Positions 53,562 to 61,900 of a stretch of DNA of 64,000 nt are shown one piece after another (position 1 is the stretch's first letter; each line of letters opens with the position of its first letter). Origin of the DNA: Pseudomonas rhizophila (GTDB taxonomy: Bacteria; Pseudomonadota; Gammaproteobacteria; Pseudomonadales; Pseudomonadaceae); the NCBI RefSeq assembly GCF_003033885.1, contig NZ_CP024081.1, forward strand, positions 3,532,553 to 3,596,552, in the 5' to 3' direction. A program made the position numbers and the translations under genes. The notes below the pieces were generated by a model that had not been told where the DNA came from, did no database searches, and saw only the letters and a program-made list of their open reading frames with translations.

Positions 53562-54860
53562 TCAGGACTGTGCGGACGCCGGGTGTGGCGTCGCGGTTTG
53601 AGACACGGCGCGGTCGCTGGCGCCGGGCTTGAGGGCCAGGGTCAGTACCACCGACAACAGCAAGGCGCCACTCATTAGTAGAAAGGACATACCGGGAGAG
53701 CCGGTGGTGCCGTTGAGATAGCCCACCAGGTACGAGCCGCCGAACGAACCCAACGCGCCCATGCTGTTGATCAGTGCCATGGCACCGCCGGCGACGTTGG
53801 CCGGCAGGATCTCTGGAACGATGGCAAAAAACGGCCCGTACGGCGCGTACATGCAAGCCCCGGCAACCACCAACAAACTGTAGGACCACCAGAAATGCTC
53901 AGGCCCCAGCAAATAGGAGGCGTAAAACGCGACGGACGCGATCAGCAGCGGCGGCCAGACGAAACGTTTGCGCTTCTGCGCCTTGTCCGACGCCCAGGAC
54001 ACGACCAGCATGGCGACTACTGCCGCCAGGTATGGCAACGACGACAGCCAACCGGCCTCGACAATGCTCATTTGCAGGCCAGCCTTGAGGATTGACGGCA
54101 GCCACAGCACGAACCCGTAGACCCCAATGCTCCAGCAGAAAAATTGCAGTGCCAGGATGATGACTTTGGGTGAGCGGAAGGCTTCGGCATAGTTTTTCAC
54201 GGCCTTGATACCGACCTGTTCAGCCGCCAGCGCGCTTTCCAGGTCTTGTTTTTCCTGGTTGCTGAGCCACTTGGCCTGGGACGGACGATCATCAGCCAGG
54301 CGCCACCAGATAAAGGCCCAGAGCACCGCCGGCAGACCTTCGATGATGAACATCCAGCGCCAGTCGAATTGTTGCACCAGATAGCCGGACACCACGGACA
54401 TCCACAGCATGGTGACCGGGTTACCAAGGATCAGGAAGGTGTTGGCACGTGAGCGTTCGGCCCGGGTGAACCAGTGGCAGAGATACACCAGCATGGCCGG
54501 CATGACCGCAGCTTCGACCACGCCGAGCATGAAGCGGATCACGATTAGCCAGTAAGCATTGGAGACCACGCCCGTCAGGGTCGCCAGCGAGCCCCAGAGG
54601 ATCAGGCTGACAAAAATCAGCTTCTTTACACTGTGTCTCTGCGCGTAGATCGCCCCCGGTACCTGGAAGAAAAAGTAACCAAGGAAAAACAGTGCGCCCA
54701 GCAATGAGGACAGCCCCGGGGTGATCATCAGATCCTCGGCCATGCCCGAGGCGGCGGCGAAGCCGTAGTTGGCCCGGTCCAGGTAAGCCAGGCTGTAGGT
54801 GATGAAGACGATGGGCATGATGTACCACCAGCGGCGGGTGGCGAGGTTGAGCGTTTGCAT
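53562..54860 (-). CDS. kguT: 2-Ketogluconate transporter (MFS)
   Basis: A 432-aa MFS symporter of the ACS family, predicted to bring 2-ketogluconate across the inner membrane. Twelve hydrophobic segments are visible; characteristic blocks are ITYSLAYLDRANYGFAAASGMAEDL, GALFFLGYFFFQVPGAIYAQRHSVKKL and RFMLGVVEAAVMPAMLVYLCHWF. AGGAGTCAACGAC precedes the ATG at 54860; the open frame above that ATG runs into a REPIN. It sits 12 bp upstream of kguD. Confidence 0.92.
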   Translation of the reverse strand: MQTLNLATRRWWYIMPIVFITYSLAYLDRANYGFAAASGMAEDLMITPGLSSLLGALFFLGYFFFQVPGAIYAQRHSVKKLIFVSLILWGSLATLTGVVSNAYWLIVIRFMLGVVEAAVMPAMLVYLCHWFTRAERSRANTFLILGNPVTMLWMSVVSGYLVQQFDWRWMFIIEGLPAVLWAFIWWRLADDRPSQAKWLSNQEKQDLESALAAEQVGIKAVKNYAEAFRSPKVIILALQFFCWSIGVYGFVLWLPSILKAGLQMSIVEAGWLSSLPYLAAVVAMLVVSWASDKAQKRKRFVWPPLLIASVAFYASYLLGPEHFWWSYSLLVVAGACMYAPYGPFFAIVPEILPANVAGGAMALINSMGALGSFGGSYLVGYLNGTTGSPGMSFLLMSGALLLSVVLTLALKPGASDRAVSQTATPHPASAQS

Positions 54861-54916
54861 GTCGTTGACTCCTGAGCTTGTTGTTTTTGTTGCAGCAGGT
54901 GTGTTTTGTGGTGGTT

Positions 54917-55927
54917 CTAATCGCGAGCAGGCTCGCTCCCGCATGAGGATGCGTCGACCCTGTGGGAGCGAGCCTGCTGGCGATTGGCATCATTAAATTC
55001 AGCCAGTAACTCAATGCGCGTCGGCAATCCCTCCATGTCTCCACGGCTCTGCACTGCGCGGCTACCAATCCAGTTGGCGCGCTGTACGGCTTCGGTGATG
55101 GCGCGGCCTTCGAGTAACGCACTGATCAGGCCGACCGCGAAGCCATCGCCGGCGCCCACGGTGTCCACCACCTGGGCCACCGGCACGCCGGCAACTACGC
55201 CCTGGCCTAGCTGAGTGCGGAAATAGGCGCCATCCGCGCCGAGCTTGATCACGACGATTTCGGCACCCAGGTCCAGATAGAACGCGGCGATGTCGGCCGG
55301 GTCGTCGAAACCAGTCAGCAAGCGACCTTCGCCGAGCCCCGGCATGACCCAGTGGGCGAGGGCGGCGAGGCGATTGATTTCGTGAATCATCATCGACTCG
55401 CTAGCCCACAGGCTCGGCCGTAGGTTGGGATCGAAGGACAGGCTGCGGCCGGCCTCGCGCATCCGCATCATTAATTCAGAGGACATCTCACGGGCCGTGA
55501 CCGACAAGGCCGGGACGATGCCGGTGGCGTGCAAGTGGCGGGCTTCGAGCTGCGAGGGGGCGATGGTGTCGATCGACAGATGACTGGCCGCCGAGCCGCG
55601 ACGGAAATATTCGACTTGTGGGTCGCTGCCATCGTCGCTACGGGATTTGAACTGGAACCCGGTGGGGTGGGCTGGATCGACCGTCACGTGGCGACAATCC
55701 AGGCCTTCGTTTTCCAGCGTCTGCACCACGAAGCGTCCTAGGGAGTCAGCACCCACCCGGCTCAGCCACGCCACTTTGAAGCCCAGTCGCGACAGACCGA
55801 TGGCCACGTTACTGTCGGCCCCGGCGACGCGCTTGTGGAACTGCTCGACATTGGCCAGGTCACCGCGCTGGTCGGCCACCAGCATCGCCATGGTTTCGCC
55901 GAAAGACAACACATCGAACTCAGGCAT
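54917..55927 (-). CDS. kguK: 2-Ketogluconate kinase, C-terminus extended by a REPIN
   Basis: KguK phosphorylates 2-ketogluconate to 2-keto-6-phosphogluconate. The 336-aa protein is a PfkB-type sugar kinase: GETMAMLV near the N-terminus, [15 protein letters not shown], and the catalytic [13 protein letters not shown] near residue 250. The last ~22 residues ([12 protein letters not shown] then [10 protein letters not shown]) are the direct translation of the REPIN at 54920-54984, and the stop follows it immediately, so the native C-terminus has been replaced or extended by repeat DNA. The catalytic core is untouched. It overlaps kguE by eight bases. Confidence 0.93.
   Translation of the reverse strand: MPEFDVLSFGETMAMLVADQRGDLANVEQFHKRVAGADSNVAIGLSRLGFKVAWLSRVGADSLGRFVVQTLENEGLDCRHVTVDPAHPTGFQFKSRSDDGSDPQVEYFRRGSAASHLSIDTIAPSQLEARHLHATGIVPALSVTAREMSSELMMRMREAGRSLSFDPNLRPSLWASESMMIHEINRLAALAHWVMPGLGEGRLLTGFDDPADIAAFYLDLGAEIVVIKLGADGAYFRTQLGQGVVAGVPVAQVVDTVGAGDGFAVGLISALLEGRAITEAVQRANWIGSRAVQSRGDMEGLPTRIELLAEFNDANRQQARSHRVDASSCGSEPARD
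54920..54984. repeat. Short REPIN inside the 3' end of kguK
   Basis: ATCGCGAGCAGGCTCGCTCC and GTGGGAGCGAGCCTGCTGGCGAT (one mismatch to the common copy) are only about 22 bp apart, shorter than the other REPINs here. All of it lies within the kguK reading frame, immediately before the stop. Confidence 0.88.
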
Positions 55928-56702
55928 GGGCTGGCTCCCGGCATGATTGGCCTAGGCGGGCAAGGGTGGCGACATGTCCCGCAGTCAACTGCAGCAAATC
56001 ATCGTCTTGCAGCGGATATTCGGCTGCGCGCATTACACCAGCGGGCATGTGTTTGAACAGTTGTTCCCACAGATGCAGGTCTGTCATCGCCGGAGGCACC
56101 GCGACCAGTTTGCCGTCGGCGCGCCGGGCCACGGCCTTGCAATGCACATAAGCCACATACCGCCCAAGCTGTCGGGCGGCCACAGCGGCCGATTGGTCCT
56201 GCCATTGCCAGTTGCCAATGTCGAAGGTCATACCGATGGGCAGCGCTTGCTCCTCTGTCGCAGCAAAAAAACGCTGTAATGGTTCGATCCGCCCGCCTTG
56301 CAGGGTCTGGTCGTTTTCCACCAGCAATCGCACCGGGCTGGCGGCCAGCGCATCCGCCAGGGCTGGCAGATCATGGGAGTCGGTGAAATAGCCGAGAGAG
56401 ACTTTCAGCCATGCCGAGCCAAACGCCTCGGCACGTCGCAAGGCAAGTGACAGGGCGGGATTGGGCTTGGGCTTGCCGGCGAGCCACAGCTCAAGTGGAG
56501 AGGAAAAAATACTTTGCAGTCCTTTGGCCAAGGCACCGGCGGCCAGTTTAGCGGGCTGTTCAGTGGTGAGCAGTTCTTCGCGCCATTCGATCCGTGAAGC
56601 GCCAGCGGCAGCCAGCAGATCGATAAAACTGCCTTGGCCCTGTTGCCGTACCAGATCGGCACCGTAGCTGGAAAGGCTGATGGAGACGGGTGGGTTGTGC
56701 AT
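55920..56702 (-). CDS. kguE: KguE, TIM-barrel epimerase-like protein of 2-ketogluconate utilisation
   Basis: A 260-aa AP-endonuclease-2-like TIM barrel (sugar isomerase/epimerase fold). Visible motifs are [29 protein letters not shown] and [15 protein letters not shown], which carry the expected metal-binding Glu, Asp and His residues. Its exact reaction is not established, but it is the first gene of the kgu operon. The ATG at 56702 ([14 protein letters not shown]) has AGAGGTATAAAACA upstream, and a PtxS operator lies 15 bp upstream of the ATG. Confidence 0.9.
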   Translation of the reverse strand: MHNPPVSISLSSYGADLVRQQGQGSFIDLLAAAGASRIEWREELLTTEQPAKLAAGALAKGLQSIFSSPLELWLAGKPKPNPALSLALRRAEAFGSAWLKVSLGYFTDSHDLPALADALAASPVRLLVENDQTLQGGRIEPLQRFFAATEEQALPIGMTFDIGNWQWQDQSAAVAARQLGRYVAYVHCKAVARRADGKLVAVPPAMTDLHLWEQLFKHMPAGVMRAAEYPLQDDDLLQLTAGHVATLARLGQSCREPAHA

Positions 56703-56716
56703 TGTTTTTATACCTC

Positions 56717-56730
56717 TGAAACCGGTTTCA
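56717..56730. promoter_or_regulatory. PtxS operator upstream of kguE
   Basis: TGAAACCGGTTTCA, the established PtxS binding palindrome of Pseudomonas, here just upstream of the kguE ribosome-binding site, where bound repressor would block transcription. 2-Ketogluconate releases PtxS in the studied species. Confidence 0.93.
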
Positions 56731-56767
56731 GTTTTGTGCAAAAAAAAGTTGTGCTTGAGAGGGCCCT

Positions 56768-56841
56768 ATCGCGAGCAGGCTCGCTCCCACAGGGGACTCC
56801 AGTGCGATGCAGATCCAGTGTGGGAGCGAGCCTGCTCGCGG
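56768..56841. repeat. REPIN
   Basis: ATCGCGAGCAGGCTCGCTCCC with inverse GTGGGAGCGAGCCTGCTCGC, about 35 bp apart, between ptxS and kguE. Flanking CCCT/AGGG extends the pairing. Confidence 0.9.
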
Positions 56842-56851
56842 TAGGGCTTTA

Positions 56852-57877
56852 TCACCGACCATTTCCCCGCGTGGACCCACGCTCGATCAACCGCGCCGCA
56901 AAATCCAGGGTTCGCACCGGCCCGTTATCGCCACGCAAGCGCTTGAGCAAACATTCGAACGCGCTGGCGCCGATCTCGGCCGTCGGTTGGGCCAGGGCGG
57001 TGATGCCGCTGCCCACCAGCGGGTACCAATCCAGATCATCGAGGGCGATCAGGCCTACATCGTCGAACAAGTGGCAACCCAGTTCGCGCAGCACCGTCGT
57101 GGCGGCCAGGGCGGCAATGCCATTGGCGCAGAACAATGCTTTGGGGCTATGTCCCGGCGGGGCAAGAAAGTTCTTGATGTGCGTGGTCAACTGATCACAG
57201 GTTTCCACAACGGTGCCGGCCAGGGCAGGCCGTCGTTGAATGCCGGCCTTGAAACTCTCGACCCGTTCGATCCGCGAGCTGGTGCCGTCGAATGGTTCGG
57301 TCACCAGCAACAGATCGCGGTAGCCCCGCTGTTCGAGATGATCGAGCGCCATCTCGACGGCCGCCGGATTGTCCAGGCCCACCAGGTCGCTTTCCAGTCG
57401 ATCGACCTTGCGATCGACCAGCACCAGGGGCATTTCACTGCGCAGTTCCAACAATTCATCACGGTGGTGGCCGAGGGTGTTAACAATCAGCCCTTCGATG
57501 TTATAGGCGCGCAACAAGGCCAGATGCTGGCGTTCCTGCTCATCGTCGCGGTCGGTGTTACACACCACCAGGCTGTAGCCGTGGCGACGGCAGGCTGTTT
57601 CCACGCCGTGCATCACGGCAATTGAATAAGGGTTGCGGATATCGGCCACCAGCATGCCGATCAGGCGTGTGCGTCCGCGCTTGAGGCCGCGGGCCATCTG
57701 ATTCGGACGGTAGCCCAGTTCGCTGATCGCTTGCTCGATGCGTTGAGCGATGGCCTCGGAAAGCAGGGCGCGATCCTCGCCAATGAAGCGCGAGACGCTG
57801 GCCTTGGAGACCCCCGCGCGTTCGGCGACATCAAGCATGGTCACGCGGCTGCGCTGGGCGGCGGAAAAAGGGTTCAT
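56852..57877 (-). CDS. ptxS: LacI-family repressor PtxS
   Basis: PtxS represses its own gene and the kgu operon until 2-ketogluconate binds. The 341-aa LacI-type protein has the N-terminal helix-turn-helix VTMLDVAERAGVSKASVSRFIG and hinge helix GYRPNQMARGLKRGRT, then a periplasmic-binding-protein-like effector domain (LIGMLVADIRNPYSIAVMHGVE ... LIVNTLGHH ... ALFCANGIAALAA). The ATG at 57877 is preferred to a TTG one codon earlier. A perfect PtxS palindrome lies 34 bp upstream. Confidence 0.95.
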   Translation of the reverse strand: MNPFSAAQRSRVTMLDVAERAGVSKASVSRFIGEDRALLSEAIAQRIEQAISELGYRPNQMARGLKRGRTRLIGMLVADIRNPYSIAVMHGVETACRRHGYSLVVCNTDRDDEQERQHLALLRAYNIEGLIVNTLGHHRDELLELRSEMPLVLVDRKVDRLESDLVGLDNPAAVEMALDHLEQRGYRDLLLVTEPFDGTSSRIERVESFKAGIQRRPALAGTVVETCDQLTTHIKNFLAPPGHSPKALFCANGIAALAATTVLRELGCHLFDDVGLIALDDLDWYPLVGSGITALAQPTAEIGASAFECLLKRLRGDNGPVRTLDFAARLIERGSTRGNGR

Positions 57878-57910
57878 CAATTGAAACCTGCTTATTTTTG
57901 TTAGTGGCTT

Positions 57911-57924
57911 TGAAACCGGTTTCA
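57911..57924. promoter_or_regulatory. PtxS operator upstream of ptxS
   Basis: A second exact TGAAACCGGTTTCA, 34 bp before the ptxS start, consistent with autoregulation. Confidence 0.93.
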
Positions 57925-58149
57925 GAAGACCTCAGAACCCAGCGGGTCGTCAAGAGCGACGCGACATAAGAACGACCGACGGTGGTTTACCTCAGCCCAG
58001 GAAAGCGCAGGTATCGTTCCTGACGAGTATCTGGTCCATGACGCGGACGGCAATCTTGTGCCGGCGCAGGAATAAGTTAGGCGGGGTGCCTCCAAGTTCC
58101 TTGTGGCGAGCAAGCATGCTCGTCGCAGGGAGTCAGTCGCGCTTCAGGT

Positions 58150-58503
58150 TCAGAGCTGGCTTATATAGGTGCCCGTCCCCTTGAGGATGTTCTGCAACGT
58201 CAGTTCCACCTCCGCCAAATCCGCCGCATCGGTGTCGTGGGTAATCTCCAGCACATCATCCCCGTTCAGCACATCGGCGTCCGATGCGGCAATTTCGATT
58301 TTCAGCAGGGTCGGGCTGAGGGTCACTTTGACGCCTTCCAGTGTCGAAGGCTCACCCTCCAGGGCGATTTCCAGTTCGTCTTCGTCGGGGTAGCGGGTCA
58401 TCAGGAACATTTCGCCCTGGGTGCTGTGGCAGCACAGCATGGCCATGTTGTCTTCTTCCTCGTCGCATGGATTGGCGATCAGAAGGGCGGTGGTCATTTG
58501 CAT
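58150..58503 (-). CDS. Small acidic hypothetical protein
   Basis: A 117-aa strongly acidic cytoplasmic protein. It starts MQMTTALLIANPCDEEEDNMAML and contains YPDEDELEIALEGEP and ITHDTDAADLAEVELTLQN. AGGAGCCATCACC precedes the ATG at 58503. No domain is recognised; the even spread of Asp/Glu and a beta-strand pattern suggest a small soluble fold. It is divergent from gdhB. Confidence 0.75.
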   Translation of the reverse strand: MQMTTALLIANPCDEEEDNMAMLCCHSTQGEMFLMTRYPDEDELEIALEGEPSTLEGVKVTLSPTLLKIEIAASDADVLNGDDVLEITHDTDAADLAEVELTLQNILKGTGTYISQL

Positions 58504-58970
58504 GGTGATGGCTCCTGGCTCGATGAGCCTTGCTGGGCGCAAATAAAGTGGATTTTGCCAGCCCGAACGACTTTCTGCTGGATTACTGCAGTCACACGCA
58601 GAATATGCGCGCAATTTCACAGCGCAAGGTGCCGTTTTGCTCGCTGGGCTGCTACGGTTGTTCGATGCAAACCGGCTGTTTAGCTTGCCGTTGACCGAAT
58701 ATGTCGCAGCGCTGCAAGCAGGCACATTGTCGCACTCGTTAAGCTGCACGGCGGATGTACACCTGCAAAGGGCACCACGAGGGCTTTTTGCAGGTGTCCA
58801 TTACATGGAAATTACATGGAAAAGGATGTGACCTGCCGGTCTCGTCCAGCTTCACCCACCTGTCGTCCTGTTTCCTCTGCCCGAGAATCAGGAACAGGAT
58901 GGCCGACAGCCCTGAAAAAGGGCTGCACGCGACGCTTCCATCAATAACAAGCCCAAGCGGAGTACCACAG
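58504..58970. promoter_or_regulatory. Structured leader region upstream of gdhB
   Basis: This 467-bp divergent gap holds no supported ORF. It contains a long hairpin with perfect 11-bp arms ACACCTGCAAA/TTTGCAGGTGT at 58759-58797, an 11-bp tandem repeat ATTACATGGAA twice at 58800-58821, and a second hairpin CAGCCCT-GAAAA-AGGGCTG at 58907-58925, 45 bp before the gdhB start. These look like regulatory or transcript-structure elements of gdhB. Confidence 0.5.
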
Positions 58971-61900
58971 ATGGCGTTCTTCACCGCAGCCAGCAAAGCC
59001 GACTTCCAGCACCAACTGCAAGCGGCACTGGCGCAGCACATCAGTGAACAGGCACTGCCACAAGTGGCGCTGTTCGCTGAACAATTCTTCGGCATCATTT
59101 CCCTCGATGAACTTACCCAGCGCCGGTTGTCCGACCTCGCCGGCTGCACCCTGTCTGCCTGGCGCCTGCTTGAGCGCTTCGATCATGCGCAGCCGCAGGT
59201 CCGCGTCTACAACCCGGATTACGAACGCCACGGCTGGCAGTCGACCCATACGGCAGTGGAAGTGTTGCACCACGACCTGCCATTTCTGGTGGATTCGGTC
59301 CGCACCGAACTGAACCGTCGCGGTTACAGCATCCATACCCTGCAAACCACCGTGTTGAGCGTGCGTCGCGGCAACAAGGGCGAGTTGCTGGAGATCCTGC
59401 CCAAAGGCACCCAGGGCGATGGCATCCTCCAAGAATCCCTGATGTATCTTGAAATCGACCGCTGCGCCAACGCCGCCGAACTCAACGTCCTGAGCAAGGA
59501 ACTTGAGCAGGTGCTGGGCGAAGTGCGCGTGGCGGTGGCTGATTTCGAACCGATGAAAGCCAAGGTCCAGGATATTCTGTCCAGCCTGGACAACAGCGCC
59601 TATGCCATCGATGCCGACGAAAAAGGTGAAATCAAGAGTTTCCTGGAATGGCTGGTGGGTAACCACTTCACCTTCCTTGGCTACGAAGAGTTCGTGGTTC
59701 GTGATGACGCCGATGGCGGCCATATCGAATACGACGCCGATTCGTTCCTCGGCCTGACAAAACTGTTGCGTGCCGGCCTCACGGTCGATGACCTGCGCAT
59801 TGAAGACTACGCCGTCAATTACCTGCGTGAACCGACCCCGCTGTCGTTCGCCAAGGCCGCACACCCGAGCCGTGTACACCGTCCGGCTTACCCGGACTAC
59901 GTATCGATCCGTGAGATCGACGCCGATGGCAAGGTCATCAAGGAATGCCGCTTCATGGGCCTGTACACCTCGTCGGTGTATGGCGAAAGCGTGCGCGTCA
60001 TCCCGTACATCCGTCGCAAGGTCGAGGAAATCGAACGTCGCTCGGGCTTCCAGGCCAAGGCGCACCTGGGCAAGGAACTGGCCCAGGTGGTCGAAGTGCT
60101 GCCCCGTGACGATCTGTTCCAGACCCCGGTGGACGAGCTGTTCAGCACCGTGATGTCCATCGTGCAGATCCAGGAACGCAACAAGATCCGCGTATTCCTG
60201 CGCAAAGACCCGTATGGCCGTTTCTGCTACTGCCTGGCCTACGTGCCGCGCGACATCTATTCCACCGAAGTGCGCCAGAAGATCCAGCAAGTGCTGATGG
60301 AGCGCCTGAAGGCCTCGGACTGCGAGTTCTGGACCTTCTTCTCCGAATCCGTGCTGGCCCGTGTACAGCTGATCCTGCGGGTGGATCCGAAGAACCGTCT
60401 CGACATCGACCCGGTCTTGCTGGAAAAAGAAGTGGTGCAGGCCTGCCGCAGCTGGAAGGACGACTACGCCAGCCTGGTGATCGAAAGCTTCGGCGAAGCC
60501 CATGGCACCAACGTGCTGTCCGATTTCCCGAAAGGCTTCCCGGCCGGCTACCGCGAGCGTTTTGCCGCGCACTCGGCCGTGGTCGACATGCAGCACCTGC
60601 TGAGCCTGAACGAAAAAAATCCGTTGGTCATGAGCTTCTACCAGCCGCTGGGCCAGGTGTCCGGTCAGCGCGAGCTGCACTGCAAGCTGTATCACGCCGA
60701 CACGCCGCTGGCGCTGTCCGACGTGCTGCCGATCCTGGAAAACCTCGGCCTGCGCGTGCTGGGCGAGTTCCCGTATCGCCTGCGCCACACCAATGGCCGC
60801 GAGTTCTGGATTCATGATTTCGCGTTCACCGCCGCCGAAGGCCTGGACCTGGACATCCAACAGCTCAACGACACCTTGCAGGACGCCTTCGTCCACATCG
60901 TGCGTGGCGATGCCGAGAACGATGCATTCAACCGCCTGGTGCTGACCGCGGGCCTGCCATGGCGCGACGTGGCGCTGCTGCGTGCCTACGCCCGTTACCT
61001 GAAGCAGATCCGCCTGGGCTTCGACCTGGGTTACATCGCCAGTACCCTGAACAACCACACCGACATCGCTCGTGAACTGACCCGGTTGTTCAAGACCCGC
61101 TTCTACCTGGCGCGCAAACTCAGCGGCGACGACCTGGAAGACAAGCAGTTGCGTCTGGAACAGGCGATCCTCACGGCACTGGATGACGTTCAGGTGCTCA
61201 ACGAAGACCGCATCCTGCGTCGCTACCTGGACCTGATCAAGGCCACCCTGCGGACCAACTTCTACCAGACCGACGCCAACGGGCAGAACAAGTCCTACTT
61301 CAGCTTCAAGTTCAACCCGCACCTGATCCCGGAACTGCCGAAACCGGTGCCCAAGTTCGAGATCTTCGTGTATTCGCCTCGGGTCGAAGGCGTGCACCTG
61401 CGCTTCGGTAACGTTGCTCGCGGTGGCCTGCGCTGGTCCGACCGTGAAGAAGACTACCGCACCGAAGTGCTGGGTCTGGTCAAGGCCCAGCAAGTGAAGA
61501 ACTCGGTGATCGTGCCAGTCGGCGCCAAAGGTGGTTTCCTGCCGCGACGCCTGCCGCTGGGTGGTGGCCGGGACGAGATCGCCGCCGAAGGCGTGGCGTG
61601 CTATCGCATCTTCATTTCCGGCCTGTTGGACATCACCGACAACCTCAAGGAAGGCGCACTGGTTCCGCCGACCAATGTTGTGCGTCATGACGACGATGAC
61701 CCGTACCTGGTAGTGGCTGCGGACAAAGGCACTGCAACCTTCTCCGACATCGCCAACGGCATCGCCATCGACTACGGCTTCTGGCTCGGCGATGCGTTCG
61801 CTTCCGGCGGTTCTGCCGGCTACGACCACAAGAAAATGGGCATTACCGCCAAGGGCGCGTGGGTCGGCGTACAGCGTCACTTCCGTGAGCGCGGTATCAA

